DNA of 64,000 nucleotides from positions 124,001 to 188,000 of the forward strand of contig JACKAW010000002.1 in the NCBI GenBank assembly GCA_020634885.1, given 5' to 3'. A program made the translations under genes and the position numbers. Source of the DNA: Anaerolineales bacterium. Its GTDB lineage: Bacteria; Chloroflexota; Anaerolineae; Anaerolineales; Villigracilaceae. Position 1 is the first letter of the stretch, and each line of letters starts with the position of its first letter. Positions 15,750 to 23,365 of this stretch are shown piece by piece. The notes below the pieces were generated by a model. It searched no databases. It saw nothing but the letters and a program-made list of their open reading frames with translations, and had not been told where the DNA came from.

Positions 15750-16970
15750 ATGATCAACTATTTCAAATTGGCGTATCGCAATCTGGGCAGGCATCGCAGG
15801 CGTTCTGTTCTTTCGGGGCTGGCGCTGGCAATGGGAACCGCGCTGCTGATGTTTATTGCCGCTTTTTTTCAAGGTGAAATGCGCAGTTCCATGGAAACCA
15901 CCCTGCGCCTCAATACTGGACACTTACAAGTGCAGGATTCTGATTATGACCCTGACAAACTCAGCGTGGCATGGGAGTATCTGATCGAGAACCCCGAGCA
16001 GGCTGCGGCGCAGATCGAAGCGTTGGACCAGGTGCAGGCGGCAACTCCACGGCTCATGGCAAGCGGAATCATTTCGATCGGCGATGAATCTACAGGGGTA
16101 CAGATCATGGGCATCGTCCCCGAGTCTGAGGCGAATGATCCATATCGTAATGGCATTGTCTCTGGTAGTTTCATCACAGCCGATGACCGTGAGGGGATTG
16201 TCATTGGTTTGCCGCTGGCAGATGCGCTTGGCTTGAAAGTGGGCGATTCACTTAATTTGTTGGTGAACACCGCTGATGGGAATGTAGATGAACAGCAATT
16301 TATTGTGCGCGGAATTTTTACCACGGGTACAACTGCGTACGATAAGGGCGTTGTATTTCTGCCGTTGGCAAAAGCTCAGGCTTTTTCTGGCGCGGCAAAT
16401 CATGCCAGCCTTATCTTTATCCTGCTCAAAGATCGTGAACAAGCCGACGCTGTAAAGGCAGCTATTCAAGGCTCAGGGTACAAAGTTGAAACCTGGGCAG
16501 AGATGAATCAGTTGCTGGTTTTTGTGAACGACTTCTCGAATGCCTACTTAACGGTGATCAATCTGATCGTGCTTGGCGTGACCGCCACTGTCATCGTCAA
16601 TACCTTGCTCATGTCCGTCTTTGAACGTATGCGCGAGATCGGCGTGCTTTCATCCATTGGGATGAAAGGCAGGCAGGTGGTTGCGCTTTTCCTTGCAGAA
16701 GCCAGTATGTTGGGCTTGTTTGGAATTTCACTGGGCGCGCTTGCGGGTTGGGCGCTTTCAGCGTACTTTGGCAAGGTTGGTATCTATTTTGGTGATCTGG
16801 GTATGAGCAGCGATATGCTGCTTAATGACCGCATCTATACCATCCTCACGCTCGAATCAGCCATCAATCTGATCGTTACTGCTTTTATCATCACATTGCT
16901 TGCTTCGCTTTACCCTGCGCGGCTGGCATCTCGCATGGAGCCGGTTGAGGCTCTGCGCGGCGCACAATAA
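15750..16970 (+). CDS. ABC transporter permease, FtsX/MacB type (second)
   Basis: A 406-residue paralogue of the preceding permease, with the same four-helix layout, a large external domain, and the coupling loop FERMREIGVLSSIGMKGRQVV. The two permeases presumably form a heterodimer. The 54-bp gap before it contains a pyrimidine-rich stretch followed by its purine-rich complement (about 15703-15731), able to form a hairpin; this may tune expression of the downstream genes. The start at ATG 15750 has only a weak purine-rich ribosome-binding site. The C-terminal EPVEALRG is typical of the family. Confidence 0.92.
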   Translation: MINYFKLAYRNLGRHRRRSVLSGLALAMGTALLMFIAAFFQGEMRSSMETTLRLNTGHLQVQDSDYDPDKLSVAWEYLIENPEQAAAQIEALDQVQAATPRLMASGIISIGDESTGVQIMGIVPESEANDPYRNGIVSGSFITADDREGIVIGLPLADALGLKVGDSLNLLVNTADGNVDEQQFIVRGIFTTGTTAYDKGVVFLPLAKAQAFSGAANHASLIFILLKDREQADAVKAAIQGSGYKVETWAEMNQLLVFVNDFSNAYLTVINLIVLGVTATVIVNTLLMSVFERMREIGVLSSIGMKGRQVVALFLAEASMLGLFGISLGALAGWALSAYFGKVGIYFGDLGMSSDMLLNDRIYTILTLESAINLIVTAFIITLLASLYPARLASRMEPVEALRGAQ

Positions 16971-16982
16971 AGGAGAAATATC

Positions 16983-17666
16983 ATGGAAGTCGCAAAATTA
17001 ACAGACATTACCCGTGTGTACAAGATCGGGCAGGTGGAAACACGCGCTTTGAATGGTGTAAGCCTTTCGATCAATAGCGGCGAATTTACCTCACTGGTCG
17101 GTCCTTCTGGGTCCGGTAAGACCACACTTTTGCAGCTTATTGGCTGTCTCGATAGACCCTCTACTGGCAAGGTTGTTATTGATGGTAAAGATGCCACCAA
17201 CTTGAATCGCAATCAACGCGCAGACTTGCGTAAATCGACCATTGGTTTTGTGTTCCAATTCTTTGCGCTTATCCCAACGTTGACTGCATACGAAAATGTA
17301 GAAATGCCCCTGCTTTTGAATGGCAAGACTCCTTCAGAGCGCAAACAGCGGGTATTGGAATTGCTCGACGCAGTAGGTATGCCAGACCGTGCCAATAACC
17401 GCCCCGACCAACTTTCGGGTGGACAGCAGCAGCGTGTTGCGGTTGCCCGTGCGCTTGCCACCGACCCAAAATTGATCCTTGCAGATGAGCCCACTGCCAA
17501 CCTGGATACTGAGAATGGGGAGCAGGTAATGGAGATCATGAAACGCCTTAATAAGGAAACAGGCACAACCTTTGTATTTGCCACGCATGACCCGCGTGTA
17601 ATCAAATACGCCAGTCGGGTCGTGACCCTTCAAGACGGCTTAATAGTCAAAGATACGCAAGGGTAG
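16983..17666 (+). CDS. ABC transporter ATP-binding protein, LolD/MacB type
   Basis: A 227-residue ATPase with Walker A GPSGSGKTT (40-48), signature LSGGQQQRVAVARAL, Walker B LILADEP and a following switch His (FATHDP). The length and the segment EFTSLVGPSGSGKTTLLQL are typical of the LolD/MacB/FtsE group that powers FtsX-like permeases. AAAGGAGAAATATC before ATG is a strong ribosome-binding site. It closes the SDR-TetR-permease-permease-ATPase run; two adaptor genes follow after a possible internal promoter. Confidence 0.95.
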   Translation: MEVAKLTDITRVYKIGQVETRALNGVSLSINSGEFTSLVGPSGSGKTTLLQLIGCLDRPSTGKVVIDGKDATNLNRNQRADLRKSTIGFVFQFFALIPTLTAYENVEMPLLLNGKTPSERKQRVLELLDAVGMPDRANNRPDQLSGGQQQRVAVARALATDPKLILADEPTANLDTENGEQVMEIMKRLNKETGTTFVFATHDPRVIKYASRVVTLQDGLIVKDTQG

Positions 17667-17684
17667 TAATACTAGATAAAACCT

Positions 17685-17712
17685 TTGCAAAACCTGTGCG
17701 ATATGTTATGAT
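17685..17712 (+). promoter_or_regulatory. Possible internal promoter before the adaptor genes
   Basis: TTGCAA (17685-17690) and TATGAT (17707-17712) are 16 bp apart in the 85-bp gap between the ATPase gene and the first adaptor gene. It could give the adaptors expression independent of the TetR-controlled promoter. Confidence 0.4.
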
Positions 17713-17751
17713 TATAAATATTCAGTTATCACAGGTTTGGAGAAGTATAGA

Positions 17752-18585
17752 ATGAAGAAAACATATTTACTGATTGCTAGCTTGCTGTTGGTCACGCTTT
17801 CGGCGTGTGGGCAGGCTCAGGAAACAGAAGCAATCCCCACCGTCGTCTTAGAGGCGGGCAGCGCATCGGAACCGCAGAGCAAACCATCCAGCAATGAAAG
17901 CGTCGCTGCATCGGCGGTGGTGGTTCCAATTCAAACCGCGCGCCTTTCTTTCACAAGCATTGGACGCGTAACCGAAGTCAATGCCGAAGTTGGCGACAAG
18001 GTTGGCGCGGGCGACGAGTTGATAAAGTTGGATACAACCGTGTTGGAAGCGAAGGTGCGTGAAGCCGAGGCGAATTTGGCGTATGCTGAGATCAGCCTTA
18101 AATACTTGCTTCGCAATGTGGGCTGTAAGGGACCCGGCTGTACACCTTTTCAAGAACATATTGATGTGGCAAATAATGACGTTGCCAAAGCGCAAGCATT
18201 AGTGGATTCTGCCAAAGCTGTATTGGAAACTCAATCGCATCTGACCGCGCCGATAGCTGGTACCGTTATATCGGTTGATACCGCCCCGTATGAGACGGTG
18301 ACCCCCGGACAGGTGGTGATGGTTCTTGGCGACCTATCCAAATACCGTATCGAAACCACAGACTTGAGCGAACGCGATGTGACCAAAGTTAAAGTGGGTC
18401 AATCTGCAACAGTCTTCATTGAAGCATTAGGCGAACAGTTCACTGGCAAAGTTGTGGATGTGGATCGCATCTCCACCGAACTCGGCGGCGACGTGGTCTA
18501 CAAAGTGACCATCGAGTTGGACAAGCAGCCCTCTGGCTTGCTATGGGGCATGAGCGCGGATGTTGACATTGCTGTCGGTGAGTGA
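17752..18585 (+). CDS. HlyD/MacA-like lipoprotein adaptor (first)
   Basis: A 277-residue exported lipoprotein: a signal peptide MKKTYLLIASLLLVTLSAC with lipobox Cys19, then a Ser/Gly-rich linker and a membrane-fusion-protein fold. The split biotinyl-lipoyl domain is seen as RVTEVNAEVGDKVGAGDELIKLD and SHLTAPIAGTVISVD, with a short alpha-hairpin between that contains two Cys residues (GCKGPGC). The C-terminal beta-barrel contains TTDLSERDVTKVKVGQ. It presumably couples to the MacB-type permeases at the outer face of the membrane. ATG at 17752 with GGAGAAG upstream is preferred over a TTG at 17737. The short hairpin suggests no tall docking to a TolC-like channel. Confidence 0.88.
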   Translation: MKKTYLLIASLLLVTLSACGQAQETEAIPTVVLEAGSASEPQSKPSSNESVAASAVVVPIQTARLSFTSIGRVTEVNAEVGDKVGAGDELIKLDTTVLEAKVREAEANLAYAEISLKYLLRNVGCKGPGCTPFQEHIDVANNDVAKAQALVDSAKAVLETQSHLTAPIAGTVISVDTAPYETVTPGQVVMVLGDLSKYRIETTDLSERDVTKVKVGQSATVFIEALGEQFTGKVVDVDRISTELGGDVVYKVTIELDKQPSGLLWGMSADVDIAVGE

Positions 18586-18592
18586 GGCAGCC

Positions 18593-19417
18593 ATGAAACG
18601 AACGCTGTTATTGTTAGCTGCTTTGCTTTTGCTTACAGCCTGTGCAAGCCCTGCCGCCCCTGCTGAAACTGCTCCTGCTGAACCCGTGGCGACCATTCGT
18701 GTGCAATCACCCGATACAGTTGTCGCTTCTGCCGAGGTTGAACCAGCGCAGATCGTCAACCTGGGTTTTACCATCTCGGCGCTTGTCAAAGAGATTTCTA
18801 TCAACGAAGGCGATTTGGTGGAGGCGGGTCAGCCGTTGATCGTTTTGGATACACCCGACCTTGAGTTTGCAGCCATCTCTGCCGAAGAAGATTTTAATGC
18901 ACGGGCGCTGGCGGCTGAACTGCAAAGACAGGATAAGGTGAAATACGTCAATCCAGAATCGGGCAAAGTCAGTTGGTATCCCCTGCCGCGCGAAGTGTAT
19001 TTGAAAGCGCTATCCATTGCAGACCAAGCCAGGGCAAAATGGGATACCGCAGAGGCAAACCTGGCGCAGAACACCATCTATGCTCCGTTTGATGGAACCG
19101 TAATAGATGTAAGTGTAATTCCCGGTGAACTTGTGCAGGTCAATCAGGTTGTGATCACCATTGCCAACCTGAATTCCTTGCAGATCACCACCACCGATCT
19201 AAGCGAACGTGATATTGATCGTGTGAAGATCGGGCAGAACGTTGATGTGTACCTCGAAGCTCTGGATGTGACGATTGCAGGAAAAGTCACCCGAATTGCT
19301 CCCAAGTCTGAAACAATAGGCGGAGATGTGGTATTCCCTGTCACGATCACGCTGGATAAAATCCCAGACGGCTTGCTATGGGGCATGAGCGCCGAGATAG
19401 AGATACAAACAAAGTAA
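18593..19417 (+). CDS. HlyD/MacA-like lipoprotein adaptor (second, paralogue)
   Basis: A 274-residue lipoprotein with signal peptide MKRTLLLLAALLLLTAC (lipobox Cys17). The lipoyl-type halves and the C-terminal domain closely match the preceding gene: TTDLSERDIDRVKIGQ here versus TTDLSERDVTKVKVGQ there, and DGLLWGMSAEIEI versus SGLLWGMSADVDI. The pair therefore arose by tandem duplication. The middle hairpin differs (it contains PESGKVSWYPLPREVYLKA), which may give the two adaptors different partners. ATG at 18593 is 8 nt after the previous stop, with GAGGC upstream; a terminator follows. Confidence 0.88.
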   Translation: MKRTLLLLAALLLLTACASPAAPAETAPAEPVATIRVQSPDTVVASAEVEPAQIVNLGFTISALVKEISINEGDLVEAGQPLIVLDTPDLEFAAISAEEDFNARALAAELQRQDKVKYVNPESGKVSWYPLPREVYLKALSIADQARAKWDTAEANLAQNTIYAPFDGTVIDVSVIPGELVQVNQVVITIANLNSLQITTTDLSERDIDRVKIGQNVDVYLEALDVTIAGKVTRIAPKSETIGGDVVFPVTITLDKIPDGLLWGMSAEIEIQTK

Positions 19418-19430
19418 AGGATTACAATCA

Positions 19431-19465
19431 AATGCGTTGGGTTATTGCCCAACGCATTTTGTTTT
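19431..19465 (+). terminator. Terminator of the efflux operon
   Basis: AATGCGTTGGG (19431-19441) and CCCAACGCATT (19448-19458) form a perfect 11-bp stem followed by TTGTTTTT. It lies between the second adaptor gene and the GH4 gene. Confidence 0.88.
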
Positions 19466-19480
19466 TCAAGGAGATATTCC

Positions 19481-20860
19481 ATGACTAACATCACTGTCAT
19501 CGGCGCAGGGAGCGCCTCATTCGGTGAGAATACACTGTCTGCTTTGATGCGTTCGGAAAAACTTAAGGGTTCTACCCTGCGTCTTGTGGATCGCAACGCC
19601 CAAAGCCTTGATATTGTCCATCGCCTCGCAAGCCGATTAAATAAAGAGTGGGGCGCAGGCATGACCATCACTGCACACGCACATCATAAGGACGCGCTTG
19701 AAGGCGCTAATTTTGTCGTCTCTGCCATTGAAGTCGGTCCGCGTGAAGAGTTATGGAAATCTGATTTTGAAATTCCGCTCAAATATGGCGTCCACCAGCC
19801 ATACGCCGAGAATGGCGGCCCCGGCGGTTTCATCCATGCGGCGCGCAATGTAAACCCTGTGCTTGAGATCGTCCGTGATATGGAGAAAGCCTGCCCTGAT
19901 GCATGGTTCATCAACTTTACCAACCCCATGGTGCGCATTTGCGACCTTGTAAACCGTTATAGCAAGATCAAAGTGGTTGGGTTATGTCATCAGATCTATG
20001 CTGGCTATGGCATGGTGGGCGTTGCGCTTGCCAAAGATCTTGGCATTGAAGTGCCTGATGGCTTGGAAGGGATGCACGCCGATGTGATGCAGCATCCGCT
20101 TCAACAGCAGGTTGTCCATCAGACCGTGCCGAGGGTGGATATCCGCGCGGCTGGGACGAATCACTTCACATGGATTCTTTCTGTGCATGACAGGCAAACC
20201 GGCGAAGATTTATACCCCTTGCTGCGAAAACGCTTCTTCGAAGTAGGTGAATCCTTCGAACCGCTGACGCAGCGCATCTTTCAAGATTTTGGCTTGTTCC
20301 CCGTCCCCGGAGATACCCACCTCTGTGAATACCTCCCGTGGATGAGTGACCCCATCACCAAACCCTGGGAGAAATTCAACATCCGCCTGTATGACTGGGA
20401 GTTGATGGCAGGTGTTCGTGATTTCAGTCTCGACCGCCTGAACGAAATGGCAAATGGCAATATGACCCTGGAAGGTTTACTCGAATCAGATTCAGAAGGC
20501 GCACTGGAAATGATCGAGAATATTGCTTATGCTGGTAACCATTATCATCTTGCAGCAAATCTTCCAAACCAAGGGCAGATATCCAATCTGCCGCTCGGCG
20601 CCATCGTGGAAACACCTGTCCATGTGAATGGCGCAGGGATACACCCCGTCCATGTCGGTGCATTGCCTGAACCAATCGCAGAGTTATGCCGCCGTGAATT
20701 GACGGTTGCACAGTTGGGTATCGACGCCGTTGTTGAAGGAAATTACGACAAGGCATTGCAATGTCTTTTGCTCGATCCAGTTGTAAGAGATATGCACGTT
20801 GCCAGGAATATCCTTGACGATTATCTAAAGACATACAAGGCACATCTTCCGAAATTCTAA
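19481..20860 (+). CDS. Glycoside hydrolase family 4 (alpha-galactosidase/alpha-glucosidase type)
   Basis: A 459-residue NAD- and Mn-dependent glycosidase. The N-terminal Rossmann motif GAGSASFGENTL is at 8-19, NFTNP at about 145-149, the GLCHQ metal site with C169, and TNHFTW with H228. GH4 enzymes work by oxidation-elimination at C3 rather than by classical hydrolysis. GAGSASFG resembles AglA/MelA members acting on non-phosphorylated alpha-glycosides, but the substrate anomer is not certain. ATG at 19481 has AGGAG 9 nt upstream. A galactokinase lies 1.3 kb downstream in opposite orientation, which favours an alpha-galactosidase role. Confidence 0.92.
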   Translation: MTNITVIGAGSASFGENTLSALMRSEKLKGSTLRLVDRNAQSLDIVHRLASRLNKEWGAGMTITAHAHHKDALEGANFVVSAIEVGPREELWKSDFEIPLKYGVHQPYAENGGPGGFIHAARNVNPVLEIVRDMEKACPDAWFINFTNPMVRICDLVNRYSKIKVVGLCHQIYAGYGMVGVALAKDLGIEVPDGLEGMHADVMQHPLQQQVVHQTVPRVDIRAAGTNHFTWILSVHDRQTGEDLYPLLRKRFFEVGESFEPLTQRIFQDFGLFPVPGDTHLCEYLPWMSDPITKPWEKFNIRLYDWELMAGVRDFSLDRLNEMANGNMTLEGLLESDSEGALEMIENIAYAGNHYHLAANLPNQGQISNLPLGAIVETPVHVNGAGIHPVHVGALPEPIAELCRRELTVAQLGIDAVVEGNYDKALQCLLLDPVVRDMHVARNILDDYLKTYKAHLPKF

Positions 20861-20877
20861 ATTTTGCCTGGTGTATA

Positions 20878-20914
20878 GAAACAAGAGACCTGTTTGCGGG
20901 TCTCTTGTTTCTTA
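20878..20914 (+). terminator. Terminator after the GH4 gene
   Basis: GAAACAAGAGACC (20878-20890) and GGTCTCTTGTTTC (20899-20911) form a perfect 13-bp stem around TGTTTGCG, followed by a short T/A run. Confidence 0.8.
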
Positions 20915-21155
20915 AAAACCTTAAAGAAAATAAACAAAATATATATTTTGTGAAATAAAAAGATGATGAAGTAATAAATTTTTTAAGCTAAATATATATA
21001 TAAAAAACCTTTACATAAATTCATAGTTGTATACAATACTTATATAAACAATACGTTTCACTTCGTTTATTGAGTTTATATCGTTATGTTTTTAAATAAA
21101 TTATGATGATGACTCAACATCAATTGCCAGAAAGAGAAAAAAAGAAGGTAGCATC
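20915..21155. other. Very A/T-rich intergenic leader with putative promoter
   Basis: About 240 bp of sequence that is roughly 80 percent A+T, in sharp contrast with its neighbours. It contains repeated TATATA and AAATA words and a promoter-like pair TTTACA (21010-21015) and TACAAT (21032-21037) spaced 16 bp. No open frame is supported. It could be a strongly activated promoter, a nucleoid-protein binding region or an insertion remnant. Confidence 0.55.
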
Positions 21156-22175
21156 ATGTATATTTGTGTATTGACAAGCACACCTGACGAGAATGACATT
21201 CCGTATGATCCTTCACCATACATGAATGGATATCGTTGGAAGCAGCATCTGGTTGAACCCACCGATGTTGAAAAACAGATCAAAGCATTGGTCGATGAGG
21301 GTGTGGATGTCTTCGTCAACCTTTGTGATGGGACTGCTGACGATCCGCTTTCAGGGATCGCGCTTGTTAAAGCTCTTGAAAAATACAACGCGGCATTCAC
21401 CGGCGCAGATTCAAAATTCTTTGACCCCACCCGCGATGAAATGAAGAACGCAGCCCGTCGGGTATCTGTCCCAACCCCAAGCTGGATGTTCGCCAGCCGC
21501 GCAGAAGATGCCGAAAAAGTTGCCAAACGCCTTAAGTTCCCCATGCTCGTTAAGCCCCCACATGGATACGCCAGCGTTGGCATCACCCGTAAATCACGTG
21601 TTGAAAATGTAGACCAGCTTCGTGAACAACTGGCTGTTGAGATCGCTGAGTTCGGTCGCGCACTGATCGAAGAATTTGTTGAAGGACGCGAATTCACCTG
21701 CCTGATCGCAGAGAATACCGCCAATCCCGATAAACCCTTCACATATCTTCCCGTTGAATTCATCTTCCCCGAAGGTGAATCTTTTAAACACTACGACATG
21801 AAATGGGTTGATTACGAAAGAATGTCGGTTGCCATTGTCTCTGACCCGCAGATCAACAAGGTTCTTCGCGATCAAACTGCGCGAGTTTTCAAAGAACTTG
21901 GCGGTAACGGCTATGCCCGTTGTGACTTCCGCATGGACTCCGAAGGAGTCATCCAAATGCTTGAGATCAACCCCAACTGCGGCATTTTCTACCCACCGCA
22001 CGAACCCGGCTCGGCAGATTTCTCCCTCATCAACGATCCTAAAACCGATCACACCAGATTTATGAAACTGATCATCCAAAATGCCCAGCATCGCCAGGCA
22101 CGTATTGCGATGGAACGCATGATCAAACGTCAACAGCGCAAACGCGCGCCGGTCGAACAGATGGCATATACTTAA
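21156..22175 (+). CDS. Stand-alone ATP-grasp enzyme, D-Ala-D-Ala-ligase-like
   Basis: A 339-residue ATP-grasp protein. The central domain shows FPMLVKPPHGYASVGI (lysine of the ATP site), IEEFVEGREFTCLI, and the metal-binding end YARCDFRMDSEGVIQMLEINPNCG. The N-terminal part is not the GGxSxEHxVS motif of true Ddl enzymes; it reads MYICVLTSTPDEND, so this is not a cell-wall Ddl, which is encoded at 39548. Related stand-alone members ligate amino acids or peptides. The basic tail (about 315-335) is rich in Arg and Lys. ATG at 21156 follows the A/T-rich leader. Single gene ending in a strong terminator. Confidence 0.85.
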   Translation: MYICVLTSTPDENDIPYDPSPYMNGYRWKQHLVEPTDVEKQIKALVDEGVDVFVNLCDGTADDPLSGIALVKALEKYNAAFTGADSKFFDPTRDEMKNAARRVSVPTPSWMFASRAEDAEKVAKRLKFPMLVKPPHGYASVGITRKSRVENVDQLREQLAVEIAEFGRALIEEFVEGREFTCLIAENTANPDKPFTYLPVEFIFPEGESFKHYDMKWVDYERMSVAIVSDPQINKVLRDQTARVFKELGGNGYARCDFRMDSEGVIQMLEINPNCGIFYPPHEPGSADFSLINDPKTDHTRFMKLIIQNAQHRQARIAMERMIKRQQRKRAPVEQMAYT

Positions 22176-22180
22176 AGAAA

Positions 22181-22210
22181 AAACGGGACACAAACGTGTC
22201 CCGTTTTTTT
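22181..22210. terminator. Bidirectional terminator between convergent genes
   Basis: AAACGGGACAC (22181-22191) and GTGTCCCGTTT (22196-22206) form a perfect 11-bp stem with A run before and T run after. It serves both the ATP-grasp gene and galK, whose stop codon touches it. Confidence 0.92.
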
Positions 22211-23339
22211 ATAAGATACTCGCTCCCTCACTGGCTTTGCAAACATATATCCCCGCCTCCAAACCAGACCTTTGCCTGTATGCCTCGGAAACAGCCTGAG
22301 AAAACGCCTCGGCTTTTTCCTCTTCCACCAGGGCAACAGCGCAGCCCCCAAAGCCTGCGCCCGTCATACGAGCGCCATAACACACAGACTGTTCCCTCGC
22401 GCAATCAACGATCACGTTGAGCGCATCATTGGTCACCTCAAAATCATCCCGTAAACTATCGTGACTTGCATTAAATAATTCGCCAAGTCTATTGATGTTC
22501 CCGCTTTTCATCACATGGACAGCTTCCAATACACGTTCGTTTTCAGAGACAACATGCCGCGCCCGCTTCATTACGATTTCGCTTAACTCAACCTTTCGAC
22601 CATTAAACTCGTCCAGCGAAATATCTCGCAATGCGCTAATTTCAAACTGCTGTGCCGCTTCTTCACATTGACTACGCCTTTCGTTATATGCCGAATCAAC
22701 CAGCCCGCGCCGGGTGGATGTATCCATGACCGCCACAGCAACCCCTTGAGGAAGGGGGGCATGTTCAACTTCTAAAGAACGGCAATCTAAAAACAAGGCG
22801 AAATCTTTTTTACAGGCAGCGCTTGCCATTTGATCCATAATCCCGCAATTGACACCCACCCAATCATTCTCGGCTTTTTGTGCCGTCTTTGCCATGCGGG
22901 CTGCATTCCATTCAAACCCAGAAACAGCAGCAAAAGCTCTTGCAACCGCCAACTCCACCGCCGCAGAGGAAGATAGCCCTGCCCCGCGCGGCACATTGCC
23001 GGTCATCACGGCGTCAAACCCTTTTAGGTCAAACCCCTCTTTGAGTAACTGAAAAGCGATTCCCTTGGGATATTCGATCCAGTCACTGCCTCGGCTGAGG
23101 GAATGCAGTTCGAAGGCTGATTCAACCTCAAGGTCCAGAGAATAGATGCGGACTTTCGAATCCGACCTTGGGCGAAGCGCGATGTGTACTTCTCTATCTA
23201 TTGCCATAGGCAGCACAAAACCATCGTTGTAATCGGTGTGTTCGCCGATCAAATTTACGCGCCCGGGCGCTCGGGTGTATATCTCTGGTTTGGCGTTAAA
23301 ATGAGCTTGAAATCGTTCGGTCAGGTTTAATGAGTCCAT
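22209..23339 (-). CDS. galK: Galactokinase
   Basis: A 376-residue GHMP kinase that phosphorylates galactose at C1 in the Leloir pathway. The galactokinase signature GRVNLIGEHTDYNDGFVLP is at about residues 26-44, the phosphate-binding loop PRGAGLSSSAAVE at about 117-129, and the C-terminal GARMTGAGFGGC motif is present. Length and motifs are entirely typical. The start at 23339 is 7 nt from a TATAAA box and lacks a Shine-Dalgarno motif, so the mRNA is probably leaderless. The remaining Leloir genes (galT, galE) are not in this window; the GH4 enzyme at 19481 may provide its substrate. Confidence 0.97.
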   Translation of the reverse strand: MDSLNLTERFQAHFNAKPEIYTRAPGRVNLIGEHTDYNDGFVLPMAIDREVHIALRPRSDSKVRIYSLDLEVESAFELHSLSRGSDWIEYPKGIAFQLLKEGFDLKGFDAVMTGNVPRGAGLSSSAAVELAVARAFAAVSGFEWNAARMAKTAQKAENDWVGVNCGIMDQMASAACKKDFALFLDCRSLEVEHAPLPQGVAVAVMDTSTRRGLVDSAYNERRSQCEEAAQQFEISALRDISLDEFNGRKVELSEIVMKRARHVVSENERVLEAVHVMKSGNINRLGELFNASHDSLRDDFEVTNDALNVIVDCAREQSVCYGARMTGAGFGGCAVALVEEEKAEAFSQAVSEAYRQRSGLEAGIYVCKASEGASIL

Positions 23340-23346
23340 ATTTTCG

Positions 23347-23352
23347 TTTATA
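23347..23352 (-). promoter_or_regulatory. -10 box of galK placed for a leaderless transcript
   Basis: On the minus strand TATAAA ends 7 nt before the galK ATG, inside the 26-bp gap to the divergent gene, and no Shine-Dalgarno motif is present. Confidence 0.45.
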
Positions 23353-23365
23353 CCATAGAGGTTTC

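Noticed and set aside
20920..21110. A/T-rich region as a replication origin
   Set aside because: No DnaA boxes, dnaA or dnaN gene nearby; A/T richness alone is not enough.
21156..22175. Second ddl gene
   Set aside because: The N-terminal substrate motif of Ddl is absent and the real ddl is in the dcw cluster; only the ATP-grasp half is similar.
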